NCBI RefSeq assembly: GCF_017591425.1
Contig: NW_024465434.1
Span: 1,612,001-1,676,000 of the forward strand
Direction of reading: 5' to 3'
DNA from: Ochotona curzoniae
Taxonomy: Eukaryota > Chordata > Mammalia > Lagomorpha > Ochotonidae
Length of the DNA: 64,000 nucleotides
Part shown: positions 1 through 11,675 of the stretch, piece after piece
Layout of the letters: each line of letters begins with the position of its first letter
Position numbering within the stretch: position 1 is the stretch's first letter
Position numbers and translations under genes: made by a program
The notes under the pieces: generated by a model
What the model saw: only the letters and a program-made list of their open reading frames with translations
Told to the model about the DNA's origin: nothing
Databases searched by the model: none

Positions 1-506
1 GCGTGGGGCTAGATGAAGTGGTCTCTGGCAGCCTGGCTGGAGTCCTGGCGAGTCTGAAGTAGGAGTGTGACTCCTTGGTCTCCCTGCTTGCCAGCAGCTC
101 CACCTCCAAGCCTTCATTGTCCTCTGCGTCTCCTTTCTCTTCCTGAGGACCTGGAACTCCTCCTTGTCCTGAACAGCCTGCCTGAGCCTACAGGAGCCTC
201 CACGCAGCCCTGCACTGAGTAGTGACCTTATCCAAGACAACCACCAGCCTGCAGGGACCACAAACAGGCGAAAAGCTGCCGTCTTCCGCCTTCCCACTGC
301 CGCACGCCTTTGTGACCTGGCTGAGTTCACTGCGACCGCTCCTGCACAGGGACATGAGCAGCGAGGAGCAGTCCCTCTACTCCCAGACAGTGGACCTCTG
401 CTCGGCAGCACCACGCCGACTAGCCAACTACAGCAACCAGCCCGACCTGGCCACTGGCACCCGCACCTTCCATCCCAGGCGGCTGCTGCTGAGCGGACCG
501 CCCCAG
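1..506 (+). pseudogene. GREB1/GREB1L-family pseudogene, exon A, block 1 (5' end cut by the window)
   Basis: Read in the frame starting at base 3, the sequence resembles the GREB1/GREB1L region before and at the P-loop: [44 protein letters not shown] and LLLSGPPQ. It ends at a good donor (CAG/GTAGGG, 506/507). In-frame stops include TAG 60-62 (just before ECDSLVS) and TGA 144-146, with more near the TGAGTAG at about 215. From about 222 to the donor the frame is open, and unlike the other two blocks it keeps the segment encoding RLANYSNQ. I cannot decide between GREB1 and GREB1L from this fragment. The unspliced structure shows a genomic, not processed, duplicate. Confidence 0.7.
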
Positions 507-724
507 GTAGGGCCAGGCCGGGCTGGGCTCAGTCTTGGGCTGGGGCTGCCTGGGAAGGAGAGGCCAGAGGGGATCTTGGGGTTGGAGTAGGTGGGACAGA
601 GTGGAGGGGACCTCCCACCTGCCTCTCAGGCCGAGGAAGAGCCCAGGTGTAAATCTTTTTCTCTTTTCCTTCCTCCCTTCTCTTCCCTCCTCCACCGTTC
701 CTGAATTAACTGTATTTCCGTCAG

Positions 725-783
725 GTGGGAGAGACTGGCTCCTATTTGCAGTTCCTTAGGCTCCTCATCTGCATGCTCACCAG
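725..783 (+). pseudogene. GREB1/GREB1L-family pseudogene, exon B, block 1
   Basis: Acceptor TTTCCGTCAG precedes GTGGGAGAG; donor CAG/GTGAGC follows. Joined to exon A it reads GPPQ-VGETGSYLQFL, where the family has VGKTG: the P-loop lysine is Glu. Downstream bases to about 813 read VSVFEQQINT in a shifted frame, so the original exon may have extended there with a small deletion. Confidence 0.65.
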
Positions 784-934
784 GTGAGCGTGTTTGAGCA
801 GCAGATCAACACGGTGAGGCCTCACACCAATACAAGCTTGAAATGGTAGATAAAATGCAAACTTTAGTGTTGTACATAGTGTTATTAGAATTTGAAATAC
901 ATTAGCCACACCTCTAGTGTTTTTATTCTTTATC

Positions 935-1250
935 AGTTTTTAAATTTATTTTTATTATTTTTATTTACAGAGAGAATGCGTGAGAAAAAAATCTTCCATC
1001 TGCTGATTCACTCCCTAAATGGCTGCAATGGCGGGAGCTGAGGTGATCAAAAGTCAAGAGGCAGTTCTCTTTTCTGGACCTCCCATCTGGGTGCAGGGTC
1101 CCAAGGCATGGGCCGTCCTCCACTTCTTTCCCAGGCCACAAGCAGGGAGCTGGATGGGAAGTGGAACAGCCTGGACATAACCACTGGACGTACGGAATCC
1201 AGGTACTCACAAGGTGAGGGTTTATCCACTAGTCCATTGTGCTGGACCCT
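935..1250 (-). mobile_element. CSINE, block 1
   Basis: Antisense lagomorph C-type SINE: A-rich start seen as TTTATTTTTATT, TTCACTCCCTAAATGGCTGC, CCCAGGCCACAAGCAGGGAGC. Copies lie at about 20851-21166 and 61625-61941. Confidence 0.75.
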
Positions 1251-1829
1251 ACCTAGTCTTTCAGCCCTTGAAAATGTGCTTCTCTCTCCCAGTGAAAGCT
1301 CTCTTGTTACATTCGAATCAAGTTTTTCTAATAATCAATGCCTTGTGTTGGACACCTATTCTGTGTCTGCCACTGTTGTTCCACTTTATTCCATAAAGTA
1401 TGTAATTAAAAATCATTGTAAAAAAACAAAGTTAGATATCTATGCATAGATTTTTCATAATATGCATGTTCTATGAAGTTATTGAAGACCCCTTGAGTGC
1501 AGGGATCCAGGCACACTGAGGGGTTGGTGACTGAAGGCATGTGGCATTTTTAAGGGGCACTACTTGGCTATTGGTTGTCATCTTTCCTGAGAATAGGAAT
1601 GCCTTCAGCAGCTTTCAGGAACATGCCCAGCACCTGGAAGGCAGAGAGATTCTGCTTTGACTCTGGGGTGAGCAGGCTGTGTGTGGCTGTGCTGCAAACT
1701 GCACAGGTCACTCCGCTCTACAGCAGGCACAGGGCAGTGTGCTCAGAGCATCCTGCAATCTCTAGGGTGTTGCTTATTTTAAACCCCCACAGCGAAAACT
1801 GCTAACAATTTAGATCACCCAAATATGTC

Positions 1830-4040
1830 TAGAACTCTTCCCTTCTTGCAAAAGTGGAACTTTGTGCCCATCACACCCCTGGTCCCTGTGCCCTGCTGTG
1901 TCTTAAGTGCCTCTGAGAAGAGGAGTCCTGACAGAACTGTTCCTTTCTATGACTGGCTTGTTTCATTTATCCTGAAGTCCTTAGGGTCAAGCACATATCT
2001 GGATCTCTTTCTGAGGCTGTCTGTAGCACACCTTGAATCTTTGTTCTTCTGAGTGTGGCTCTTAGGAATACTGCTTCCGTGAACATGGATGTGTAGATAC
2101 CAATTTACATGTTTTTGTTATTTCATGTATACACACCCAGGTAGAGTTCCTAGACTATATTGTAAATATATTTTCAATGTTATCAGACACCACCGTTTTT
2201 GACAAAAATGCCTCCACTAACTTATATTCCCAACAGTTTTGCATAAGGGTTCCAGTTTCCCTACAGCTGTGCCAGTACTGGGGTATTTCACTGTGACTGA
2301 TGTTTAATATTGAGTGTATCTCTGTGGTGATTTGCCATCTGAATATTTTCAAGGAAATAGCTAATAAACCTTTTGCCAATTGTCATTGCAATCATTTTAT
2401 TATTTAATTATGGTAATTATTCAACTGTGCATTAATATATCTAATATCTCTGTGGATTGCCGTTTCAATGTTGGAAGTCCTTTGATGTGCAGGTCACTCT
2501 GTTTTGCTTAAGTTCATTTTTACTGTTGGTTTTCATACAAGAGATTATTGCCAAATTCAATGTCAGGAAGTCTAAGTTGCCTTTTAGATAGCTAATAATC
2601 CTCACTTGACTTTTATAGTTTTGTTCATCTCAAGTTATTTTTATGCATGACATAAGGCAAGGGTTCCATTAAATCTTTTGAATGTTTCCCCAACACTGTT
2701 CAACAGACTATTCTGTCCCTTGCTGACCACCTGTGGTATCTTTGTCTAAGACCATTTGCTTATTTGTGCAGCTGGGTGGGTGGCTCAGCCCTTGGAAAGG
2801 GAGAGCCTGACAGGGACTGGATCCAGTGGCCATGGCCCTAATATTACCAGACCAAGTCCTCAGGTTGCCTGGCAGCTTTTTCTGGAGGCTTAAGGGTGGT
2901 GCGTGCAGGCATTCGAGGGTTCACACCCAGGTGAGGAAGGATTAATGAGGGAATATCATCCACAAGGCCATTGCACGTGCAGGTAACTATGGGGCTGAGA
3001 CCAAGTTTGAAGGGAGGAACATGAGGACCTTTAAAAGCGTCAAACCAAAGTACCAGCGCACGTGGGAAACCTGAGATAGCGTAGTTAACATCTACCACCA
3101 TGGAACACAACTTGCTGGTGCACACCAAGCTCACACTGGGGCCCCGTCTGGCAGAGCCAAATCACAGTACCCACCAGTGAGTCTTGTCCCTGAACAACTG
3201 CAAATATGCTCTGCCATGTGCAAGATCTATGGCTGGGAAGAGATCTGGTTGGAGAGCTAAGGGGACACACCCCAACTAGCTTGGGGTTCCCACTGGTGAG
3301 CACGAGAGCTGAAATTGAGGCAGTGGCCACCCAGGTTCACAACTGTGGGGATTTGGTTTGTGGGCTTGCGTGGGTCTGGAGATGACGCAGGCTTGCGCCT
3401 GTGGTGGGCTGGGGTCTCCCATCCTGGCTTGGTGGACTGACCATGGGATTTCATGTGTCAGAGATGTTCCTCCTCAGTGGAAAAGACAGAGCAGTAGATG
3501 GGGGCACTATCCTATGGCAGCTTACTGGGGCCTGCAGAGGACATCTAGTACAATAGCAGAGGAAGGAGGGTGGAACAAATTGGACAACTACCCCAGACAA
3601 ACAATGACAGCAAATATCTGGGCAAATGGAGACTCAAAGGTCGGCTGTGTGACCAATGTACATTGGAAAGGGTTTCTTGGATAGGCGAGATTGACAGCAT
3701 TTTAAAACTAGCAAAACCACTTGGGCGGAACCCTGGCAGTATGTGTGGCATTGGAGACACTGAATTGATATCGGGTGGGTACTGGATAACTGGGAGGCTG
3801 GGTAGGGCTGCTTATCTTATCATGTCCCTTCCCACAGATAAAGGGAGAAGAAAGAAAATTTGGAAACAATGATCACACCCACTTTTCCTAACCCTGGGAC
3901 CTTCCTACCTTGACCAACTATGTAAACATTGTCAAAAAAAAGAATAGCTCATTTAATTTTTCTTGTGAAGGTTTTCTTCTGGCCTCTACATGTCTTTATG
4001 CTAACACTAGTTTTAATACAATACGTTTATGTTGTATTTA
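1830..4040 (-). mobile_element. Old antisense L1 ORF2 / 3' fragment, interrupted, block 1
   Basis: Antisense L1-like phrases: a TTCCCAACAG / CTGTGCCAGTACT / GTGATTTGCCATCTGAAT series, CCCCAACACTGTTCAACAGACTATTCTGTCC, CTTTGTCTAAGACCATTTG, resuming after 3942 with TTTTCTTCTGGCCTCTACAT. The middle (about 2766-3941) is a later insertion. The open frames over it are chance. Confidence 0.55.
2766..3941 (+). mobile_element. Unclassified retroelement-like insertion nested in antisense L1, block 1
   Basis: GC-richer than its surroundings. It breaks an antisense L1 and ends in an A-run (3934-3941) after TGTAAACATTGTC, as a retroposed element would. The family is not recognised; a lagomorph L1 untranslated region is possible. 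No coding domain seen. Confidence 0.4.
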
Positions 4041-4044
4041 AGAT

Positions 4045-5335
4045 TGTGAAAAAAATTATTTTACTTGAAAGTTAGATGTACAAAAAGAGAGAAGGAGGGA
4101 GCGAGAAAGAGACCTTCAACCTGCTGATTTATTCCCAAAAATGTCTCCAGTGGCAGGAGTTGGGCCAGTCCAAAGCTGGGAACCAGGAGCTTGTTCTAGG
4201 TCTCCCATGTGGAATCAGGGACCCAAGCACTGGTGCCATCCTCCACTGCCTACCCAGGCCATTAGCTTGGAGCAGGATTAGAAGTGGAGGCACTAAGACT
4301 GGAAATAGCAACTGCATCGTATGCTGGCATTGTAGGAAGAAGATAAGTGTACTGTGCCACCATGCCAGAAAGGTTTGTTTTTTATTTTGTTCAAAGGCAG
4401 AGTTACATAAAAAGCATGGATGCAATGGCAGGTGCTGGACAAGGCTGAATCCAGAAGCCTAGAATTCCATCTGGTTCTCCCGCAGGGGTGACAGGAGTGC
4501 AGATCCTTGGGGCGTTTGTGCTGCTTTCCCAGGTACGTTAGCAGGGAACTGCAGGTGAAGTGAAAGGGGCATTCATCTGGGATGCTGGTCTAGTAGGTGG
4601 CAGCTCAACCAAATGCAGCACAAATCTGGACAGTGCTTTAAGTTTTCATTCAAGAAAAGTCAAGTTAATGACTTACTTATTTAGGGCCTGGTGTGATGGG
4701 ACACTGGCTGAATCCTCATCTTGCAAGTGCAGGGATTCCATATTGTCCCCAGGTCCATGTTTTGGCTACTCCTCTTCCCACGCAACATTCTGCATAAGGC
4801 CTGGGAACGCAGTAGAGGGTAGTTCAAGTGCTTGGCCTTTGAACCTGCATGGAAGACCACAAAGAGCCTCCTGGCTCCTGGCTTTTGATTGGGTTAGCTC
4901 TGACAGTTGTAGCCATTTGGGGGAGTGAACAAGTGGATTGAGTATTTTCTGTCTCTCCTCCTCTCCATGAATCTGAATTTCATTTTTAAGTAAATAAATA
5001 TGTAAATAAATAGATGGATAGATGGATAGTGAAAAACAAATAAACCAAGCAATAATTGCTTATTTAAAAAGCAGACTCATCATTCCTATTCTCATTTATT
5101 CCTCTAATGTTCACAGCAGCTGGGGCTAGAGCAGGCAGATGCAGGAGCCAGGGACATGGGTCTCCTACGAGGGTAGCAGGACTCAAAAGCTTGAGCTGAC
5201 CTCTGCAGCTTCCCTGGCACATCAGCCAGAAGCTCAGTAGAAGCCTGGATTTGAACCAGGCACTCTCACATGGGATGCAGGTCGTGTCCCACACGGCACC
5301 TAACCCTGGTACATCACAACGCCTGCCCCTCATTC
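4045..5335. mobile_element. Cluster of four CSINEs, block 1
   Basis: Antisense CSINEs at about 4045-4368, 4373-4625 and 5075-5335; a sense CSINE at about 4683-5012 (GGGCCTGGTGTGATGGGACA, AGCCATTTGGGGGAGTGAAC). A short (GATG/GATA)-like tract follows at about 5010-5030. Confidence 0.7.
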
Positions 5336-5384
5336 TTTTTCAAGACTGTGTTGGCTGTTTAGAGTCCTGTACTGTTCCCTACAT

Positions 5385-6060
5385 ATTTAAACATGGAGTT
5401 TTCTATTTCTTCAAAAGGTCATTACGATTTTGATAGGAATAAAATATATGATTCACTTTAGGTAACATTGATTTGATTGGTAACTGCTTGATCTTGTATG
5501 AATATTGGATGTCTAACCAGTGACTGGTGTTAATGCCTGTTAGCAATGTTTTATGCCTGTCTGTGTAAATCGCTTGCTTCCTTGTTTTTTCTTATGTATC
5601 TGTAGTATTTTAATGCTGTTGTAAATGAAATTAGGCTTTTTTCTAGATTGTACACTGTCGGTATGTCAGTATGCAAAAATGCAGTTGACTTTTGGTGATC
5701 TGAGTCTGCATCCTTGTTGAATTCACTCAGCCTAATTTTGTGAAATCTGTTGGGATTTCTGCCCTTGTTGTCTGGAAACAGAGATATTTTTACATGCCTT
5801 TTCAACTTGAATATATTCTTTTTGTTCCCTAGTTGCCCTGGCATGTACTTCCAGTGGTGCGTCAGATAGAAACAGCAGAAGTGGAGCTTGTTTGTACCTC
5901 AGTTAATTAGCTATGAGCCTTTCACACATTGCCTTACTATGTTTAGAGTGCAACCTCTTACCTATTCTTGGAAGCTAGATAATCCTAAATCTGATAATTT
6001 CTTAATCTATTCAAGTGGTTTTATGTAGCCATACATTGACTTGATCGCCTTTTCTCCTGC
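5385..6060 (-). mobile_element. Antisense L1 ORF2 fragment, block 1
   Basis: Reads like antisense L1 ORF2: GTAAATGAAATTAGGC, GCATCCTTGTTGAATTCACT, TCTGGAAACAGAGATATTTTTAC, CCTGGCATGTACTTCCAGT. Heavily mutated. Confidence 0.65.
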
Positions 6061-6064
6061 CTAA

Positions 6065-6375
6065 TTTTTTAAAAATTATTAATTTGAAAGGTAGAGACAG
6101 CTCAATTGTTCTATCATTCATCAACTGATTCATTCTCTAAATGTCCCACCCAGATGGGTGGGCCAGTCTGAAGACAGGAACCAAGAACTCCATATGAATC
6201 TTCCATGTCATAGTCAGGGATGTAAGTCCTTGAGCTATCACCATTGACTCCCAAGGTGCAATAGTAAGAAATTAATTTAGAAGGACAATAGCTAGAAATC
6301 AGATCAGCACTTCAGTGCTGGATAAATGTACCCCACCAAATAGCAGTGTGACCCATGCCAGCCCAATGCCTGCCC
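6065..6375 (-). mobile_element. CSINE, block 1
   Basis: Antisense, diverged CSINE (ATTAATTTGAAAGGTAGAGA; GCCCAATGCCTGCCC end). From 6376 to 7105 I see only intron-like sequence with no gene or clear repeat. Confidence 0.6.
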
Positions 6376-7105
6376 AAGGTTCTTCATTTTGTTATCATTC
6401 ATATTTTCAATTTAGAGTAGCACATTCATAACCTTTGGCTAGTTCTTGGTGTTCATTATATGATAATCAGCAACTATGAGTCTTTAGTGTGTGCTAGACT
6501 CAATTCCCAGCACCACACAGCCACCCCATGAGACAGACATCATGGCCTCCTTCCAGGCCCAGTGGAGTGAACTAGTTGAGTGTCACATGGTTAGAAATGA
6601 TGGCTTTGGGCTCACATGCGGGCAGCTTGGCTCTGCCTGTTTTCTTACTCTATTCTACTTTTTCACCTCCTGCCAGAAGCGCATGTAGATAAAGGGTGCC
6701 CATTTCCTGAATTTGTTTCAGAGGTGATGCTGATAATTCCTAAGAGTCTCTAAAGCTGTGAGCAATATTCTTTGTTCTGTTAGGAAAACCAGATTCTTGG
6801 CATTCGAGAAAAAAATGTAGTTCCTGTATCAGCTGCGTTGTCAAGGTATCTCTGGCTCCTGGCCCTTCCCCAGGCCTGTTGGCCTGAATCTCTGGTGATA
6901 CACTCGGGAAACTACATTTAAACTAACTTCCCTGGGGACTCACACACTACTATAGGAACCACTGTTCTGAATATTTGGCTGGCCTCCTAACGTGCATGGT
7001 TACCATGGGACCAAGCACAGCTGCAGAAGAGAAGGTGAACTGTCCATGGGGTTTCATCCAGAGCTGAGTGGGGGATGTGCATAGCTTGCTTATGCTGCCT
7101 TGCAG

Positions 7106-7271
7106 GTGCTGCCAGATTCCTCATCAAGGAGCTGTCCTACCACAACCTAGAACTGGAGAGGAACCGCCTGGAGGAGCTGGGAGTCAAGCGCCAGTGTGTC
7201 TGGCTTTACATCATCGTGATAGACGACTCATGCGTCCTGTGGAACATCCACAGTGTTCAGGAGCAGACCAG
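7106..7271 (+). pseudogene. GREB1/GREB1L-family pseudogene, exon C, block 1
   Basis: An internally open 166-base exon between TTGCAG and CAG/GTAATG. It encodes [18 protein letters not shown], then [11 protein letters not shown] and DDSCVLWN, a strong match to the GREB1/GREB1L glycosyltransferase-like C-terminal region as I remember it. The family exons expected between B and C are not seen in the intervening ~6.3 kb, so a working transcript is unlikely. Confidence 0.75.
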
Positions 7272-7554
7272 GTAATGACACTTGCTAGCAGTTCCAGCAA
7301 ATGTGACATGCACTAGAGTATACACAATTTGGGGACTTAGATGCCCTTGGAAACACGAGACAGCTTCTCAGAGCAAAATTATTTGGTGTGACACCTTCTG
7401 TACTAGCAGATTTTGTGGTGATTTAGTGTTTTATTTTTTTTTTTTAAATTTAGATAGTCAATGTGCCATTACATACCTAGCTTGTATCTGCATTTTAGCT
7501 TTGGTTAGGCAGAATTGTGTTGTGCCACTATGATTTCTCTAAATCCCACATTCT

Positions 7555-7700
7555 CTGCTTTCCATCCAGCTTCACACTAATGAGCCCAGACAGGCAGCAG
7601 GTGATGGCCTGAGCATCCGGGTTCCTGCCATCCACCTGGGAGAGTTCCTGGCTCTTGGCTGTGCTGGAACAGGCCCAGCTATTGAGTGCATTAAATGAGT
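7555..7700 (+). mobile_element. CSINE fragment on the A' side, unit 1
   Basis: CTTTCCATCCAGCTTCACAC, CAGGCAGCAGGTGATGG and CATCCACCTGGGAGAGTTCC are CSINE core. This core is shared with the A-side SINE at about 19318. Confidence 0.7.
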
Positions 7701-8045
7701 GAATCAGCAAGTCTTATATTCCATTCCCTTTGTTTCATGTTACCTTTCAAGTATATCAAGATAAGGATAACGTCAACAATATATTCCCTGTTTTCCCTGA
7801 TGGTGAAATAGAAATTACAAAACAAGCAACCTAGTTTCCTACCTTGAGAAGTGTGGATGGACATCACCAGAGTATTCCTGCTTTCTTTGTGGCCATAGTC
7901 CTTCCTTGCAGTGAAGGGTGGCTGGGAGGGCCAGGTTTACTAAAGGAGACCAATGGACTTCTGCAAGGCCCCAGAGCCTGGGAGGGGCACAGCTCAGCAT
8001 CCATACCTGGCAGTTACACTGCGAGTTCTACCCATCCTCTTTCAG

Positions 8046-8179
8046 GTGCCATCATGGAGGATGCTGTGAGCTCTTCCAGCGCAGCCCACCAGGCTACAAT
8101 GGACCCCGTGACCTGTGGCTTCCAGAGCCCAGGCAAGAGTGTGACCCCCAAGGTCTCTATTAAGAAAATTGGTTGTTGA
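8046..8179 (+). pseudogene. Older duplicate (A') of GREB1-like exon A start, unit 1
   Basis: After CTCTTTCAG, the reading IMEDAVSSSS matches the start of exon A (IMEDALSSSR), then diverges through CGFQSPGKSVTP to a stop at 8177-8179. The preceding intron also matches the intron before exon A. It lies 3' of exon C, out of gene order, so it comes from a separate, older tandem duplication. Confidence 0.5.
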
Positions 8180-8359
8180 TGAAGATTGGGAGAGAAGAGT
8201 GGTGGGAGAATGCAAAAAAGGGTTTCTTTTAGGGGTGATGAATATTTTCAAATTTAGTTTGTAGTGATGATTGTATAACTCCATGAATAAAGTTGAATTG
8301 CATACTTTTATAAATGACTCCTATGGTACATACACACGTGATTGATGGATTTTTAACTT

Positions 8360-8818
8360 ACTTTTGTTTTCACTTAACTTAAAGACAGAGACATACAGGT
8401 AGAAATAGCTCATTTGCTGTCTCACATCTCACCTCCCTGCAGCACCCAGGGCTGAGTCAGGCCGAAGTCCAGAAGCCCAGACCTCAATCCAGTTCTCAGA
8501 TGGGCAGCAGAGTCCTAGCCTAGGTACTGCTTCTCACATCAGCAGGAAAGTGGATCAGAAGATGGAAGATCCTGCAAATCAAACCAGCCCCTCTGATTTG
8601 GAGGCAGGGGGCCCAAATTTTGCCTTAATCACTGTTACTGCCCATGAGTAGTGTTAATACCCATCACTGCTGTCATTTGAAAAAGCCTCTATCGTGGAAC
8701 TGGTACTGTGGCATAGTGCGTTAAGCCACCTCCTGCAATGCTGGCATTACTTATGAATGTAAGCTCATTTCCTAACTGCTCCACTCTCAAACCAGCTTCC
8801 TTATAATTTCCCAAAAGA
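8360..8818. mobile_element. Two CSINEs, unit 1; the second truncated
   Basis: Antisense CSINE at about 8360-8680, then the 5' half of a sense CSINE at about 8696-8818 that stops abruptly at the deletion point. Confidence 0.65.
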
Positions 8819-9044
8819 AGTGCTGGTCACCCATAGGCCCTTATAAGCCTCTTTGAGGCTTGTTTGGCTTAAGTGTACTATATCATCACTTCTATATTCA
8901 AATCAAAGTAAAAGGGAAACTTAAACGCAACAATAATAAGTCCAGAGGGTACCCTCACATTCTCAGTGCGTCACAGGTGTCCAGGATGGAATCCTCAATT
9001 CTTTGCCACCTTGTACTTCCTCCTACCCTCTCTCTATATATTTT

Positions 9045-9795
9045 TTCTTTGCTGCTTTTTAAAAGTTTTATTTATTTAGAAGTGAGAGACAGAGAGATCT
9101 GCCTTATGCTGGTTCATGGCCAAAGCAGCTGCAATGGCCAGGGCTAGGCTAGTTCTAGTCCAGGAGCTAGAGCTGCGAAAAATACAAAAGTTGGAAAATC
9201 TATGGAGAAATTTAAACCTTCTTATAGAAGCCATCCAGGAGGCACACCAAGCCAACCTTCCACCTGTGGTTCATGCAACCCATATGTGTCCTAGTTAGAA
9301 TCCTGGCTGTGATCTAGCACCCTGCTAATAGCCTGGCAAAACAGCAGAGCAAGGCACAAAACCTTCGGCCTTTGCATGAATGTGGAAGACCAGAAAGCAG
9401 TTCCCAACTTTGCACTTTGGACCAACCAACCTCTAGGTATTGCAACCTTTTCTTGAGTGAACATATGGAAGATCCCTCTCTGTTTTTCTCTCTCTGAAAA
9501 TACAATAAAACAATCACTACTCAAAACAAACAAACAGACAAAAGCAAAAACAAACAAAGAAAACCAGCCTGGCACCATGGCTTGACTCAGACTAATTCTC
9601 CACCTTGCAGTGCCAGCATCCCATGTGGGTTCCTTTCATCCTGGCTGCTCCACTTCCCACCCGGCTCCCTGCCTTTGGCCTGGGAAAGCAGCAGAAGATG
9701 GCTTCAGTCTTTGGGTCCCTGCAAACCAGTGAGGGACCTAGAAGAACCTCTAGGTTCCTGACTCTGGGTTGCCTCAGGTCTTATGATGCATAAAT
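9045..9795. mobile_element. CSINE cluster, unit 1
   Basis: Antisense piece about 9045-9147, sense pieces about 9255-9500 and 9560-9790. Between them (9148-9254) lies a short open stretch (QELELRKIQKLENLW) that I cannot assign. About 9800-10345 shows no recognised feature. Confidence 0.6.
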
Positions 9796-10348
9796 GTCTA
9801 GATCTGAACCAGTCGGGATCATGACTCCTGAATGAAGGAATATACCAGACTGGCAATGAGTCCTAAGATTCTTGGCACTTTTGGAGCTCACTTAAATCAT
9901 GAATGAATTATTTGGAAACTCTACCAACAGATCAAGATTCTGGCAATGAACAAAGACAGATGGACCTAAAAACTTTTCTGAATGATCAGTTTAACCTCGT
10001 TTGAATGTGTATCATTGTGCATTGTAGTACAAACAATAAAATACACAATTTGCCCAAAGCATCCCTTTATGCATGTAATAAACAATGCATTGTTTAAATA
10101 GGAATAATTCCATTTAGCAATGTCACTAACAGGGAGGGCAGTTTAATGCTAACTTCCTAGGAATTGTTTCCCATTTCTTTGGTTATGATTCAGATTTTTC
10201 CAATATCACACACAGCCTGAAATGGAGTTTATTCAGGCCTAATATCATAGTAAAAAAAAAAAATCAGCTTAAACAGTTTAATTCTTGAAATACTGACCTT
10301 TAAACTCCTTCGATCCTCATCGAGGGCAAATGTTTACAAAAACACATT

Positions 10349-11675
10349 CAGGGAGTGGTACCATGGCTCCACAGGACAATGCTCTACCTCCAAGGGCTGG
10401 CTACCAGCTTGGGCCCTGATTTGAGTCCTATATGTTCCACATCTGATCCAGCTCTCTGCTGCTGTGCCTGGAAAAGCAGCTGAGGCTGGCCCAAAGCCTT
10501 GGCTCTTGCACTCAGGTGGGAGAGTTAACAAAAGAGACTGAAGTTATGATACAGTGGAGTGATGGGTTACCTGCACGTCACTGACTTCCCTAGGAGTGCT
10601 GGTTAAAGTCTCAATGTTCTACCCTTTGTTTTCAGGTCATAATGTATTTATTGGAAAGTGAGAGAGACAGAAGGCTGGTTCACTCCTTGAATATTCACAA
10701 TAGGAAACAGGCTGAAGCCAAGAGGAGCTTCTTGTGGACCTTCATGACATTGTAGTGACCCAAGCAGCTGGACCATGCTCCATTGCATTTCCAGGCACAT
10801 TTGCACGTAGCTGGATGGGAACTGGAGTAATCGGGGTTTGAATTGTTGAGGTATGCAATGCTGGCTGGCACACAGCATTGGCCACATTCCAATTCCTCTA
10901 ATCGGTTTTTAAAAGATTTATTTATTTTTATTGGAAAGTGAGATACACAGAGCAGAGGCCTGAATGAGAGGAAGATCTTATGTTCAATGATTCATTGTCC
11001 AAGTGGCTGCAAGGACTGGAGCTGACCCGATCCTAAGCAAGGAGCCCAGGATGTTCTTCCAGGTTTCTCACATGGGTGCAGCGTCCCCAGGGTTTGGGCC
11101 ATTCTCAGCTGTCTTCCCAGACCAGAATCAGGGAGCGAGATGAGAAGCATGGATGCAAGGATATGAACCTTCCCTCACTCCCTCACTGGGACACTGGTGC
11201 ATGCAAGGCAAGTCCTTTAGTCACAAGACTATCATGTTGAACCCAATTTCTAATCTGCTCTGTGCTGATGAACCCGGCAAAGTGGCCAGAAACAGCCAGA
11301 TGGAGCTTCTGGAACATCCAGTGACCAGGAGATTAAGTTAGTCCAGGACCAAACACTGCAATAGCATAGTAGCTAAAGATGTTGCCTTATCTGCACTGTG
11401 CTCTTATGTGTGCTCCAGTTTAGTCCTGGCTGTTCCACTTCACATCCATCTCCCTGCCTATGGACGGTGATAGCACTTGAGTGTGGCCCAAAGCCTTGGG
11501 ATCCTGCACCTGTAAGGGACACCAAGAACTTACTGGCTCAGTGTCTTGATGGGCTCAGCTGCTCCCGATGCAGACACTTGGGGAGTGACCCAGCCCATGG
11601 AAGCTCTTTCTCCCTGTCTCTCCTCTGTAAAAATCTGACTGATAGGTTGAAATAAATAATTCTTTAAAAAAAAGA
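10349..11675. mobile_element. Four CSINEs upstream of gene copy 1
   Basis: Sense about 10349-10545, antisense about 10635-10900, antisense about 10905-11245, sense about 11340-11675. From 11676 to 12483 the flank holds no recognised repeat or gene. Confidence 0.7.

Larger units (their letters stand above)
1..7554. repeat. Amplicon block: GREB1-like pseudogene block 1 (5' truncated)
   Basis: Base 1 corresponds to 19920 and 60695. The offset to block 2 stays near 19.9 kb throughout. Confidence 0.8.

Noticed and set aside
2840..3870. Several ~100-codon frames on both strands in the nested insertion
   Set aside because: No domains, overlapping on both strands, and disrupted between blocks.
9148..9254. 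Short frame QELELRKIQKLENLW between SINE fragments, as a possible exon
   Set aside because: Too short, lacks convincing splice sites on both sides and no family recognised; noted only.
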